DNA of 64,000 nt from Streptomyces sp. NBC_01235 (GCF_035989285.1 NZ_CP108513.1:2294001-2358000); one strand, 5' to 3'; positions 1 to 8,675 are shown, numbered from the stretch's first letter. Notes: generated by a model not told the origin, from the letters alone. Numbers and translations: made by a program.

Positions 1-178
1 CACCGTGAACCAGCGGTTCGACCTGGACATCGACGGCCGTCGCGTGCTGAACGACGCGGCGTTCCGCACCTCGATGCCGGGGATCGCGAAGGTCGCGTGG
101 TACTCGAACGGGGGCGAGCGCGGGGCGGTGCACGTGGACGACGTCCAGATCTCGCGCGGTACCGGATTCGGCCAGTGA
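1..178 (+). CDS. C-terminal end of a probable secreted carbohydrate-active enzyme (partial)
   Basis: The window opens inside a reading frame whose codons start at base 2 and which ends with TGA at 176-178. The 58 residues visible contain FDLDIDGRRVLND, then AWYSNGGERGAV and HVDDVQISRG. This beta-rich pattern resembles the concanavalin-A-like or jelly-roll tail of secreted actinobacterial glycosidases and lyases. The catalytic part lies outside the window, so neither the family nor the substrate can be assigned. Its position beside the pectin locus suggests, by inference only, that it belongs to the same polysaccharide system. Confidence 0.55.
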   Translation, partial: TVNQRFDLDIDGRRVLNDAAFRTSMPGIAKVAWYSNGGERGAVHVDDVQISRGTGFGQ

Positions 179-229
179 CAGCCAGGGCAAGTGTGGTGGC
201 GTGAGCATTTCGGTAAGTAAACCGATCCA

Positions 230-241
230 GTAAGCGCTTCC
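230..241. promoter_or_regulatory. LacI-type operator-like palindrome (site A1)
   Basis: GTAAGCGCTTCC is an imperfect palindrome around AAGCGCTT. It matches the site at 1073-1084 in reverse complement with one difference. LacI-family operators typically are palindromes with a central CG. The site lies in the gap between two convergent genes, which is unusual for a primary operator, so it may be an auxiliary site for looping with the one upstream of the cupin gene. Confidence 0.45.
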
Positions 242-287
242 TCGTCCACCATGATGCTCAGCTCAGGCTAACGTCATGAAAATGAAG

Positions 288-329
288 AATGGGATCTGCC
301 TGGCCGATATCGGCCAGGCAGATCCCATT
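288..329. terminator. Bidirectional terminator: perfect 42-base palindrome
   Basis: Bases 288-308 and 309-329 are exact reverse complements, giving 21+21 bases with no spacer. The palindrome lies between the ends of the upstream (+) gene and the convergent (-) SGNH gene at 339. It is best read as a shared intrinsic terminator. Confidence 0.8.
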
Positions 330-338
330 GCCGACTGA

Positions 339-983
339 TCAACGTGATGAAATCTGCTGCAGCGTGGCGCTCACCACCGGTACGTAGAACGTGGCGATAC
401 CCGCCTCATTGGGATGTGTTCCCGATCCCTCTGTGCCAGGGAAACCGTTGACCAGGTCGTCGAATGTGTACTTCGCACGCTGGGTGTCATCGCGCGTGTC
501 GAACGCGGTCTCTCCGAAGACGTCGGCAACGGCGACGTCCCACTTGCGGCAGGCTTCCAAGGTCACCTCGCGCAGCGCCACCTGAGTGTCCCAGTCCCGC
601 GAACCGAGCTTGTGGGCGGCGACGTACACGATGCGGGCGGTCGGCCACTTCCGCCCCATGACGTGCAGCGTCTTCTCCAACTCTTCCACGTAGGTGCTGA
701 GCGTGTACGCGCGGTCCCGGAAAATGGACTGCGCGTCATTGGTGCCTCCGTCGAAGATGACGAAGTCCGGCGCGATGTCGGTCGCTTGCTCGACCTGCGT
801 GAGTATCTGCCCTCCGGAAGCATGCGCGTCGGCGCCTATGGTCGCGCCGTTCCGGGCGAACTTGGTGAGGGACATGCCCTCGCGCTCTGCAACTACGTCC
901 ACGAAACTGTGCAGATACACATGTCCGTACACAATGCTGTCGCCGAAGGCATAGACGCTCTTGCCTACCAACCCATTGTTCAC
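339..983 (-). CDS. Intracellular SGNH/GDSL-type hydrolase
   Basis: This is a 214-residue single-domain protein with no signal peptide, so it probably acts in the cytoplasm on imported acylated sugars. The SGNH blocks are visible: FGDSI with nucleophile Ser16, a Gly in ARNGATIG, GGTND with Asn82, and THPN with His190. The residue three before His190 is Ser (GSGTHPN) where the family usually has the catalytic Asp. The GTG start at 981-983 is set by a strong AAGGAGG five bases upstream. It is divergent from the cupin gene and both are near AAGCGCTT operators. The likely substrate is an acetylated pectin oligosaccharide, inferred from context. Family assignment is solid. Confidence 0.8.
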   Translation of the reverse strand: MNNGLVGKSVYAFGDSIVYGHVYLHSFVDVVAEREGMSLTKFARNGATIGADAHASGGQILTQVEQATDIAPDFVIFDGGTNDAQSIFRDRAYTLSTYVEELEKTLHVMGRKWPTARIVYVAAHKLGSRDWDTQVALREVTLEACRKWDVAVADVFGETAFDTRDDTQRAKYTFDDLVNGFPGTEGSGTHPNEAGIATFYVPVVSATLQQISSR

Positions 984-1032
984 ATCGTCCTCCTTGCGGC
1001 TTCGCTATTCGGGTCTGATTTTAAACAGAACA

Positions 1033-1084
1033 TTGACGGGTTGGGCGACCGGGACGTAAATTAAGAGAGATAGAAAGCGCTTAC
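1033..1084 (+). promoter_or_regulatory. Promoter with downstream LacI-type operator (site A2) for the cupin gene
   Basis: TTGACG at 1033-1038 is followed, 18 bases later, by TAAATT at 1057-1062. The palindrome GAAAGCGCTTAC lies at 1073-1084, just after the expected transcription start. An operator at that place would block transcription by a LacI-family repressor. The same core occurs at 230-241. Confidence 0.5.
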
Positions 1085-1112
1085 TGTAGTGAACTGGAGT
1101 GTTGACACACAC

Positions 1113-1823
1113 ATGAACGCAACCAACACCGGACTGCCCGGGGGCGTCGCCATCTCGCATCTGTCGGTGTACGACTGGCCTGCTGCCGACGGAGTGTGCG
1201 GCGGTACCCCTCATATGCACCTGGCGTGTTCAGAGGCTTACGTCGTCACCGGCGGACGCGGGGCCGTGCAGACGCTGACCGCTTCCGGGTACGAGGTCAC
1301 TCCGCTCCAGGCCGGCACGGTCGCCTGGTTCACGCCGGGCACCATCCACCGGCTGGTCAACGAGGGTGATCTGCGGATCACCGTTCTGATGCAGAACAGC
1401 GGGCTGCCGGAGGCGGGGGACGCGGTCCTCACGCTGCCCCCGGAGTACCTGACCGACCCGGAGACGTACGCCCGTGCCACCGCCATCCCGGCCGACGCAC
1501 CCGAAGAGGGGCAGGAGCGCGTCGCCCGGGCCCGGCGGGACCTCGCTCTGGAGGGCTACCGGGCACTTCGGGAGGCCGACGGGCCACAGGCCTTGGCCGC
1601 GTTCCACCGTGCCGCCGCCGCGCTCGTACGGCCCCGCATCGCCGAGTGGCGCGAGCGGTGGCGACAAGGCGCCGAGGCCTCCGCCGCGGCCACCGGGGCG
1701 CAGCTCGACTGGCTGGAGCGAGGAGAGTCCCCCCACCTCGCAGGTGCCGCTGTGAGGTCTGAACAGCCCGCCGCCCGGGGGAAGTTCGGGATGTGCGGCC
1801 GGCTTGACGTCTACGCGAACTGA
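1113..1823 (+). CDS. Cupin-domain protein
   Basis: The first 110 residues form a cupin barrel. TPHMH and a following Glu (SEAYVV) give metal-binding positions of the first cupin motif, and PGTIHRL gives the second. The remaining roughly 110 residues are an Ala/Arg-rich helical tail (ALAAFHRAAAALVRPRI) that I do not recognise. I prefer ATG 1113 (236 residues) over an in-frame GTG at 1089 because the operator and expected transcript start lie at about 1070-1084 and a GGAG stands at 1096-1099. It may be a sugar-binding or isomerase-like accessory protein of the pectin locus. Its exact reaction is unknown. Confidence 0.65.
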   Translation: MNATNTGLPGGVAISHLSVYDWPAADGVCGGTPHMHLACSEAYVVTGGRGAVQTLTASGYEVTPLQAGTVAWFTPGTIHRLVNEGDLRITVLMQNSGLPEAGDAVLTLPPEYLTDPETYARATAIPADAPEEGQERVARARRDLALEGYRALREADGPQALAAFHRAAAALVRPRIAEWRERWRQGAEASAAATGAQLDWLERGESPHLAGAAVRSEQPAARGKFGMCGRLDVYAN

Positions 1824-1958
1824 GGGCGATGCGCACCTGAGAACGTGCGGCGTGCGCGGCCGGTTCGGCCCGCACCCACGGCCGGGTCGGATGGGCGGTG
1901 CAGGCGCAGGGGACGGACACGGTCCGCCTGCTCCGCGCCCACCCCGCCGTGGCGCTGG

Positions 1959-2993
1959 TCACCGCCTGCGGCTGAGACGCCCTGCCGCGGGCGGCTCGGC
2001 CGTCGACTCCCGCCAGATGATGCGGAACAGGGAGCCCTCAGCCGTCTCGGGCGCGCTGTCCCTCAGACCCGCGATCAGCTTGGCCATGGCCGTACTGCCT
2101 AGTTGTTCGAGCTCCACGTCGACGGTGGTCAGGGACGGGGTCATGAACTGTCCGACCCCGGCGTTGTCCCAACCGGTCACGCTGAGGTCGCCGGGCACGT
2201 CCCAGCCGCGCTCCCGGGCGCCCCGGACGACGCCGGCGGCGACGAGGTCGTTGGCCGCGATCACGGCGGTCGGCCGCGCATGGCTCGGGAGCGACCGTAT
2301 CGCCTCGATGCCGGACTCTCCCGACCAGTCTCCGTCGAAGACCCCGACGGACTCGACCCCGAGGCGTTCGACGGTGTCCAGATAGCTCTGCTTGCGCGCC
2401 CTCGCGGAGGCGAACTGTGCGTCGCCCGCCACATGGAGGAACCGGGAGTGGCCGAGCGCCGCCAAGTGCTCGATCATCCGCACCAGGGGCGTGGCGTCGG
2501 CCAGTTGCCCGATGCCGCGCATCTCGTCGTCGAAGTCGGCCGAGATCACCACGGCCGTCCTCTGGTGCAGTTTGCTCTCCACAGCGGGAAGCACGGGGGC
2601 GAGGGAGAGGATGCCCTCGTACTGTCCCGAATCAGCGAGCTCCAGCAGGCGGTCGCTCCTCGCGCGTACGCCGCCCCCGGCGCTCACGACATCCACGAAA
2701 AACCCTGCGGCCTGCGCCGTCGCGCTGGCACCCGCCAGCATGCGGGACGGGTTGAAGGCCATGGCGGGCATGAGGATCGCCAGCCGTCCGGTCTTTCGCG
2801 TGCGCATCGACCGCGCCACCAGGTTGGGACGGTAGTCCAGTTCCCGTATGGCCTTCTCCACGCGCTCCAGGGTCGCGGGCTTCAGCCCGCCGTTGAACCG
2901 CAGATACCGCGACACCGTCTGGGGTGACACACCGGCGAGCCGCGCCACATCGGTGATCGTAGGCCGTCGTCGCGCCGTGTCAGCGCCGTCCAT
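1959..2993 (-). CDS. LacI-family transcriptional repressor of the sugar importer
   Basis: The protein has an N-terminal LacI helix-turn-helix (ITDVARLAGVSPQTVSRYLR) and the hinge YRPNLVARSMRTRKT. A periplasmic-binding-protein-like effector domain runs to the C-terminus (TAVIAANDLVAAGV, LSVTGWDN). ATG at 2993 is chosen because a purine-rich GGGGGAAG precedes it; a TTG at 3017 would add eight residues without support. It is divergent from the importer operon. Two inverted copies of AGTGATCGTTCACT fill the intergenic region, so it most likely represses both itself and the importer and is released by a pectin- or galactan-derived sugar. A third related site lies before the GH53 gene at 21496. Confidence 0.9.
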   Translation of the reverse strand: MDGADTARRRPTITDVARLAGVSPQTVSRYLRFNGGLKPATLERVEKAIRELDYRPNLVARSMRTRKTGRLAILMPAMAFNPSRMLAGASATAQAAGFFVDVVSAGGGVRARSDRLLELADSGQYEGILSLAPVLPAVESKLHQRTAVVISADFDDEMRGIGQLADATPLVRMIEHLAALGHSRFLHVAGDAQFASARARKQSYLDTVERLGVESVGVFDGDWSGESGIEAIRSLPSHARPTAVIAANDLVAAGVVRGARERGWDVPGDLSVTGWDNAGVGQFMTPSLTTVDVELEQLGSTAMAKLIAGLRDSAPETAEGSLFRIIWRESTAEPPAAGRLSRRR

Positions 2994-3046
2994 CCGCTTC
3001 CCCCACCCTTCCGCCAACGTTCGGTGAAGTCAGAGACTACACACTC

Positions 3047-3105
3047 TTGACGCAAAAAGTGATCGTTCACTATGGTCCTCGCAACCTACAAAGTGAACGA
3101 TCACT
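3047..3105 (+). promoter_or_regulatory. Importer promoter with two LacI-family operators
   Basis: TTGACG (3047-3052) and TATGGT (3071-3076) form a promoter with an 18-base spacer. The palindrome AGTGATCGTTCACT (3058-3071) sits inside the spacer. Its reverse complement AGTGAACGATCACT lies at 3092-3105, with centres 34 bases apart. Flanking A/T bases are conserved as well. This layout fits cooperative repression by the divergent LacI protein. Confidence 0.75.
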
Positions 3106-3179
3106 TTTCGGTTGACGCGTGGTCCGGGACGGGCCCGCACCACTGTGTTTCCGATGCCGCCGCTCAAGGGAGCAGTGCC

Positions 3180-4100
3180 GTGAGCTCCATCAACGAACTA
3201 CGCCGGCTGCGCGGGTCCCAACGGGGCGCGCGACAGCAGAACAAGGCGGCGTTCTTCTTCCTACTGCCATGGTTCGTCGGGCTCTTCGGGATCACTCTCG
3301 GCCCGATGCTGGCCTCGCTCTACCTCAGCTTCACCAAGTACAACCTGTTGCAGCCGCCGCAGTTCAACGGAGTCGAGAACTGGACTCGCATGGTCGACGA
3401 CGAGCGTCTGCACAAGTCGCTCGAAGTGACGTTCAGCTACGTCCTCGTCTCCGTGCCGTTGCAGCTGGCGATGGCCCTCGGGCTCGCCCTGGTGCTGGAC
3501 AAGGGAGTACGGGGTCTTGCCTTCTACCGCTCCGTCTTCTATCTGCCGTCACTGATCGGCGGCAGCGTGGCGATCGCCGTGCTGTGGCGCGCGATGTTCG
3601 GGACCAACGGCCTTGTCAACGAGGCCCTGGCCCTCGTCGGTGTCCAGGGGCAGGGCTGGATCTCGGAGCCGGGAACGGCGCTGTCGACCCTCGTCGTCCT
3701 GAACGTCTGGACCTTCGGCTCCCCCATGGTGATCTTCCTCGCCGGGCTGCGGCAGATTCCGACCTCCCTCTACGAGGCGGCCTCCGTCGACGGCGCGAAG
3801 CGCTGGCGCCAGTTCCGCAGTATCACCATTCCGCTGCTGACACCCATCATCTTCTTCAACCTGGTGCTGCAGATCATCCACGCCTTCCAGACCTTCACCC
3901 AGGCCTTCGTGGTCTCCGGCGGTACCGGAGGGCCCGCCGACTCCACCCTCTTCTTCTCGCTGTACCTGTACCAGCGCGGGTTCGGCCACTTCGACATGGG
4001 ATACGCGTCCGCGCTCGCGTGGGTCCTGCTCCTCATCGTCGCGGCCTTCACCGCCGTCAACTTCTGGGCCTCAAAGTACTGGGTGTTCTACGATGACTGA
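3180..4100 (+). CDS. Carbohydrate ABC transporter permease (MalF/UgpA type)
   Basis: This membrane component of a CUT1-type sugar importer is 306 residues with about six transmembrane segments. The first is FFFLLPWFVGLFGITLG. The cytoplasmic EAA loop reads YEAASVDGAKRWRQF and docks the ATPase. The frame is open from 3072, but that start would lie inside the operators. GTG 3180, preceded by GGGAG, gives the normal permease N-terminus. It overlaps the next permease by eight bases. No ATPase gene is in the operon, which is usual for Streptomyces importers served by the shared ATPase MsiK. The substrate is probably an oligosaccharide from pectin side chains, inferred from neighbours. Confidence 0.9.
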   Translation: MSSINELRRLRGSQRGARQQNKAAFFFLLPWFVGLFGITLGPMLASLYLSFTKYNLLQPPQFNGVENWTRMVDDERLHKSLEVTFSYVLVSVPLQLAMALGLALVLDKGVRGLAFYRSVFYLPSLIGGSVAIAVLWRAMFGTNGLVNEALALVGVQGQGWISEPGTALSTLVVLNVWTFGSPMVIFLAGLRQIPTSLYEAASVDGAKRWRQFRSITIPLLTPIIFFNLVLQIIHAFQTFTQAFVVSGGTGGPADSTLFFSLYLYQRGFGHFDMGYASALAWVLLLIVAAFTAVNFWASKYWVFYDD

Positions 4101-4989
4101 CCGCACCGCAGCCGTACCCCGCTCGCTGCCCGCCCCCCGCCCACACGCGATACGCCGGGTCAGGCGCGCCGTGCGCGCCCCTCTCAAGCACTGCCTGTTG
4201 GCCCTCTGCGCCCTGACGATGCTGTACCCCGTCCTGTGGATGGTGGTCAGCTCGCTGCGTCCCAACAGTCAGATCTTCCGCAGTGCGGGACTCGCCCTGA
4301 TGCACCCGCGCTTCGAGAACTACAGCAACGGCTGGAACGCCTTCTCCCAACCGTTCAGTCACTACATGATCAACTCGGCGATCGTCGTCACCGGTGCGAT
4401 CCTCGGGAATCTCCTCGCCTGCTCCCTGGCCGCGTACGCGTTCGCCCGGCTCGAGTTCAAGGCGAAGCGCGTGTGGTTCGCCATCATGCTCGTCACGATC
4501 ATGCTGCCGGTCCACGTGATCATCGTGCCCCAGTACGTCCTGTACTCGGAGCTCGGCTGGGTCAACACGTTCCTGCCCCTGATCGTGCCGAAGTTCCTGG
4601 CGACCGACGCCTTCTTCATCTTCCTCATGGTGCAGTTCATCCGTGGCATCCCGCGCGAGATCGACGAGGCGGCTCGGATCGACGGCGCCGGGCACGCGCG
4701 GATCTTCTTCCACGTCATCCTGCCGCTGATGGTCCCGGCCCTGGCGACCACCGCGATCTTCACCTTCATCTGGACCTGGAACGACTTCTACACCCAGCTC
4801 ATTTACCTGACCGACCCGGACATGTACACCACACCTCTCGCGCTGCGCACCTTCGTGGACCAGCAGAGCGCGACGGACTGGGGCTCGGTGTTCGCCATGA
4901 GCGTCGTGTCGCTCGTCCCCGTCTTCCTCGTCTTCCTCGCAGGGCAGCGCTTCCTGCTGCGAGGCATCGCGACCACCGGCGGCAAGTAA
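4093..4989 (+). CDS. Carbohydrate ABC transporter permease (MalG/UgpE type)
   Basis: This is the second permease of the importer, 298 residues. An Arg-rich N-terminus is followed by about six membrane segments starting near ALCALTMLYPVLWMVVSS. The EAA loop is IDEAARIDGAGHARIFF. The ATG overlaps the end of the upstream permease gene, implying translational coupling and one-to-one production of the two subunits. It is followed after 102 bases by the binding-protein gene. Confidence 0.9.
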   Translation: MTDRTAAVPRSLPAPRPHAIRRVRRAVRAPLKHCLLALCALTMLYPVLWMVVSSLRPNSQIFRSAGLALMHPRFENYSNGWNAFSQPFSHYMINSAIVVTGAILGNLLACSLAAYAFARLEFKAKRVWFAIMLVTIMLPVHVIIVPQYVLYSELGWVNTFLPLIVPKFLATDAFFIFLMVQFIRGIPREIDEAARIDGAGHARIFFHVILPLMVPALATTAIFTFIWTWNDFYTQLIYLTDPDMYTTPLALRTFVDQQSATDWGSVFAMSVVSLVPVFLVFLAGQRFLLRGIATTGGK

Positions 4990-5091
4990 CCGCGGGGGCT
5001 ACTGCCGGACACGCGGGGGCGCCCGAGTCATGGCCGTTCGGGAGCACCGCAGCCACCGATCCGACCCACTTACCAGCCACAGGAGAACCAC

Positions 5092-6396
5092 ATGAACCCC
5101 AGCCCCTTCAGACGCGTCGCGATCGGGGCGGTCGCCTCACTCTCGCTCGTACTGACCGCTTGCAGCGGCAGCAGCACCGGATCCGCTCCCGAGCTCGGCG
5201 ACAAGCCGGTCACCATCCGCGCCACCTGGTGGGGAGCGGACGCCCGCGCCCAGCTCACCGACGAGGTCATCAAGGCGTTCGAGAAGAAGTACCCCAACAT
5301 CACGGTCAAGGGCCAGTACAAGGACTGGAACGGCTACTGGGACGCGCTCGCCACGACGACTGCGGCCAAGGACTCCCCCGACGTCGTCCAGATGGACGAG
5401 CTGTATCTCGCCTCGTACGCCGACCGCGGAGCGCTGTACGACCTCGGCAAGGCCAAGAAGCTCCTCAGCACCTCGCAGTTCGACGACCAGGCACTGGCCA
5501 CCGGACAGATCGACGGAACGCAGTACGCGCTTCCCGTCGGCCTCGGCGTCATGTCCGTCCTCGTGAACACCGACCTGTTCAAGAAGTACGGCGTGCAGGT
5601 TCCCGACGACAAGACGTGGACGTGGGACGACTACGCCAAGATCGGGAAGGAGCTCACGGAAAAGAGCGGTGGCAAGATCCACGGTGTGGCCGGCGCGCCC
5701 GGCTTCTACGCCGGCGATGTCAAGTACTGGGCTCGTCAGCACGGTGAAAACCTCTTCGACAAGGACGGCAACGTCTCACTGAAGCCCGAGACGCTCGCCG
5801 GCATGTGGAAGTACGGTCTGGACCTGCTCTCCTCCGGAGCCAGCACCAATACGTCGACGATGGTCGAAGACCTGACCGCGGGCGTCACCGCCGGCAGCTT
5901 CGCCACCGGCAAGGCGGCCATGACGGGGGCGTACAACACCCAGATCACCGCCATCCAGCAGGCCGCGGGCGCCCACGTGCAGCTGCTGCAGATGCCTCGC
6001 GTCGGCGACACCAAGGCGAACTTCTTCAAGCCTTCCATGTACTGGGCTGTCTCGAGCCAGAGCGCGCACCCGGCCGAGGCGGCCGCGTTCATCAACTTCA
6101 TGCTCAACGACCCCAAGGCCGCCGACATCCTCAAGACGGAGCGCGGAATCCCCGCCAACAAGGAGATGCTGAAGCACCTCCAGCCGGGCCTGGCCGGGAC
6201 CGACAAGGCTGCAGCCGACTACATGAACGCCGTGACCCCGGGTGAGTCGCCGGTCGTGACCCCCAACGGCGGAAGCGGCATCGAGCCGGAGCTGCAGCGC
6301 TACAGCCAGGAGGTCTACTTCAAGAAGACCTCACCCGAAGCCGCCGCGAAGGCCTTCATCAAGGAGCTCCAGGGCGAGATCGACGCGGCCAAGTGA
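5092..6396 (+). CDS. Extracellular sugar-binding lipoprotein of the ABC importer
   Basis: The 434-residue solute-binding protein has a lipoprotein signal: charged start (FRR), hydrophobic stretch, then lipobox LTAC with the modified Cys near residue 24. The mature protein shows the family-1 binding fold, including VTIRATWWGADARAQ at the start, DVVQMDELYLASYAD, and LPVGLGVMSVLVNTDLFKK. It should capture the oligosaccharide outside the membrane and deliver it to the two permeases just upstream. A GGAG precedes the ATG. Gene order permease-permease-binding protein is less common than binding protein first. Confidence 0.9.
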   Translation: MNPSPFRRVAIGAVASLSLVLTACSGSSTGSAPELGDKPVTIRATWWGADARAQLTDEVIKAFEKKYPNITVKGQYKDWNGYWDALATTTAAKDSPDVVQMDELYLASYADRGALYDLGKAKKLLSTSQFDDQALATGQIDGTQYALPVGLGVMSVLVNTDLFKKYGVQVPDDKTWTWDDYAKIGKELTEKSGGKIHGVAGAPGFYAGDVKYWARQHGENLFDKDGNVSLKPETLAGMWKYGLDLLSSGASTNTSTMVEDLTAGVTAGSFATGKAAMTGAYNTQITAIQQAAGAHVQLLQMPRVGDTKANFFKPSMYWAVSSQSAHPAEAAAFINFMLNDPKAADILKTERGIPANKEMLKHLQPGLAGTDKAAADYMNAVTPGESPVVTPNGGSGIEPELQRYSQEVYFKKTSPEAAAKAFIKELQGEIDAAK

Positions 6397-6482
6397 CCTC
6401 CTTCCGGGGGCCGTCGCCGCTGCCCACGGCCCCCGGGAGCCCCACGAGAAGTGGGTCAGGAACCAAGAGAGAGAAAACACCC

Positions 6483-7598
6483 ATGCCCAGCCCCCGGCCG
6501 CCGTACCGCGTGGCCATCATCGGCACCGGCGGTATCGCCCACGCTCATGCCGAAGCCCTCACCGAACTCTCCGAACGCGCCCGGCTGGTCGCCGTCGCCG
6601 ACCTCGACCCCACGCGTGCCGCCGAGTTCGCCGACCGGTTCTCCGTGTCGCACGTCTTCAACGACCCGCAGGCTCTGCTGGAGAGCGAAGGCCTCGATCT
6701 CGTACACATCTGCACGCCCCCGCAGACCCACGTACCGCTGGCATCCATGGTGATGCAGGCCGGCGTCACCGCCCTGGTGGAGAAGCCGACGGCGCTGAGC
6801 CTGCGCGAGATGGACCAACTGGCCACGGTGCAGGAGCAGACCGGCTCCAAGGTCCTGACCGTCTTCCAGCACCGCTACGGCGCGGCGGCGGTACGCCTGC
6901 GCCGGCTGGCCCACTCCGGCGCACTGGGCCGGCCACTGGTCGCCACCTGCGAGACCCTCTGGTACCGGCCCGACGCGTACTTCGAAGTGCCATGGCGAGG
7001 ACGCTGGGACGTCGAGGGCGGCGGCCCCACGATGGGACACGGCATCCACCAGTTCGACCTCCTGCTGTCGGTCCTCGGACCCTGGTCCCAGATCGCTGCA
7101 CTCGCCGAACGCCAGGCCCGGCCCACCGACACCGAGGACGTCTCGGTCGCCGCCGTCCGGTTCGACAACGGAGCCCTCGCCACGGTGGTCAACTCCCTGC
7201 TGTCCCCCCGGGAGACCTCGCGCCTGCGCTTCGACTTCGAATACGCCACGGTCGAACTCGAACACCTCTACGGCTACCGCGAGGAACACTGGCGGTTCAC
7301 CCCAGCCCCCGGCCACGAGGGTCTCTCGGACCTCTGGACCGACGGTGCCGAGCCGGACATCACGAGCGGCCACAGGCTCCAGATCGAGGCCGTGTTCGAC
7401 GCCTGGGAAACCGGACAGGAACCCGGCGTCTGTCTGCAAGACGCACGCCGCACGCTGGAGTTCGCGGCGGCGACGTACGCCTCCGCCTTCCGCGGTGTCC
7501 GCGTCGCCGCGGGCGAACTGACCGACGACGACCCGTTCGCGCTCAGCATGGACGGCGGCGCCGTGCCGTGGGAACGCGTCAAGGAGGCCCTCGTATGA
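6483..7598 (+). CDS. Gfo/Idh/MocA-family sugar oxidoreductase
   Basis: The 371-residue protein opens with a Rossmann fold (VAIIGTGGIAHAHAEAL) for NAD(P). EKPTALSLREMDQ follows, carrying the family's conserved Lys, and then the C-terminal substrate domain with GHGIHQFDLLLSVLG, where the conserved His sits. The frame is open from 6393, overlapping the upstream stop, but ATG 6483 with a GAGAGAG sequence upstream gives the normal N-terminus. Its stop overlaps the ATG of the next gene, so the two are coupled. It probably oxidises an imported sugar or uronate. The substrate is unknown. Confidence 0.85.
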   Translation: MPSPRPPYRVAIIGTGGIAHAHAEALTELSERARLVAVADLDPTRAAEFADRFSVSHVFNDPQALLESEGLDLVHICTPPQTHVPLASMVMQAGVTALVEKPTALSLREMDQLATVQEQTGSKVLTVFQHRYGAAAVRLRRLAHSGALGRPLVATCETLWYRPDAYFEVPWRGRWDVEGGGPTMGHGIHQFDLLLSVLGPWSQIAALAERQARPTDTEDVSVAAVRFDNGALATVVNSLLSPRETSRLRFDFEYATVELEHLYGYREEHWRFTPAPGHEGLSDLWTDGAEPDITSGHRLQIEAVFDAWETGQEPGVCLQDARRTLEFAAATYASAFRGVRVAAGELTDDDPFALSMDGGAVPWERVKEALV

Positions 7599-8557
7599 AC
7601 GCCCTTGAGATCCGACACGACCTCGGTACCTCGGTCACGGTCCGCGACGGCGACACCGAGTTGTTCCGCTACGTGTACCAGCCGGACACCGTCCAGCTGG
7701 AATCACCCAAGCCCTACATCCATCCCCTGCGCACCCGGGCCGGCAAGGTGGTCAGCCTGTTCCGTCCCCACGACCACGTGTGGCACAAGGGCATCGCGTG
7801 GTCCCTGCCCCACGTGGGCGAGGAGAACTTCTGGGGCGGTCCCACGTACATCCACGGACGCTTCTACGTCCAGCTGCAGAACAACGGAACGCAGGCCCAC
7901 CGCCGGGTCGTCGACCTGGACAGGGCCGACGGAACGGCGACGTTCGCCCACGACCTGGACTGGACCACCCAGTCCGGCGCGCTCTTCTTCACCGAACGCA
8001 GGACACTGCGAGCGAGCCTGATCTCCCCGCAGGCCTGGGCATTGACGTTCGAGACGCAGATGACGAACGTCTCCGGAACGGACGTCGCCATGGGGTCCCC
8101 GACCACCAAGGGACGGGAGAACGCCGGCTACGGCGGCCTGTTCTGGCGCGGCCCGCGGTCCTTCACCGGCGGACAGTTCGTGACCGAGGAAGGCCTGGGC
8201 GGCGACGAGGTCCGCGGGCGGCGCATGGAGTGGATGGGCTTCGCGGGCCACCACGACGAGACGGACGCGCAGTCGCTCGTGCTCATGGTCGACGACGCGG
8301 CCAACCCGAGTCACCCGCCGCAATGGTTCGCCCGGACCGAGGAGTTCGCCTGCCTCAACCCGGCACCGTTCTTCAGCGAGGAACTGACCATCGTGGACGG
8401 CGCGACCGTGCGGTTCCGCTACGGTGTCGGGATCGCCGACGCCGACGCGAACGCGGCTCCCGCACTCGCCGACGCGGTACGCCGGGTGCTCACACCGTCG
8501 GACACGCCGTCCGCACATGCCGCAGAATCCTCTTCAGGGCGCTTCGCGACGGAGTGA
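7595..8557 (+). CDS. DUF6807 (PmoA-like) family protein
   Basis: The 320-residue protein starts at ATG 7595, overlapping the previous stop as ATGA and preceded by AAGGAGG. Recognisable family features are YIHPLRTRAG, RPHDHVWHKGIAWSLPHV with clustered His residues, and KGRENAGYGGLFWRGPRSF. It has no signal peptide. This family often sits next to Gfo/Idh/MocA dehydrogenases and sugar importers. Its biochemical role is not established, and the PmoA name does not imply methane oxidation. By context it is a cytoplasmic partner in processing the imported sugar. Confidence 0.8.
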   Translation: MNALEIRHDLGTSVTVRDGDTELFRYVYQPDTVQLESPKPYIHPLRTRAGKVVSLFRPHDHVWHKGIAWSLPHVGEENFWGGPTYIHGRFYVQLQNNGTQAHRRVVDLDRADGTATFAHDLDWTTQSGALFFTERRTLRASLISPQAWALTFETQMTNVSGTDVAMGSPTTKGRENAGYGGLFWRGPRSFTGGQFVTEEGLGGDEVRGRRMEWMGFAGHHDETDAQSLVLMVDDAANPSHPPQWFARTEEFACLNPAPFFSEELTIVDGATVRFRYGVGIADADANAAPALADAVRRVLTPSDTPSAHAAESSSGRFATE

Positions 8558-8585
8558 TCGGGCCCTGCTCGCTATGCAAGCCCCA

Positions 8586-8620
8586 GGCGTGCACTCCCCG
8601 CTCACCAGGGAGTGCACGCC
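8586..8620 (+). terminator. Intrinsic terminator closing the importer operon
   Basis: Arms at 8586-8598 and 8608-8620 pair perfectly over 13 bases with a 9-base loop, 28 bases after the DUF6807 stop. A short pyrimidine-rich run (TTCCTC) follows. Confidence 0.8.
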
Positions 8621-8661
8621 TTCCTCGCCACCCCGGCTGCTGCGATCGCCGTAGCCGCAAG
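8621..8661. repeat. Dispersed 41-base repeat, copy 1
   Basis: This stretch matches 33037-33077 at 36 of 41 positions, same orientation, including the shared core CTGCTGCGATCGC. The copies bracket the pectin locus, each on the far side of one of the paralogous Tat hydrolase genes. It could be the end of a lost mobile element or a REP-like sequence. Confidence 0.45.
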
Positions 8662-8675
8662 CTGTTGGTCGACCG

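Noticed and set aside
1804..2927. Long plus-strand open frames opposite the LacI gene
   Set aside because: They are antisense shadows of a clear LacI-family gene and have no homology.
6992..7594. Upstream in-frame extension of the DUF6807 gene
   Set aside because: It overlaps the oxidoreductase gene; AAGGAGG before ATG 7595 fixes the true start.
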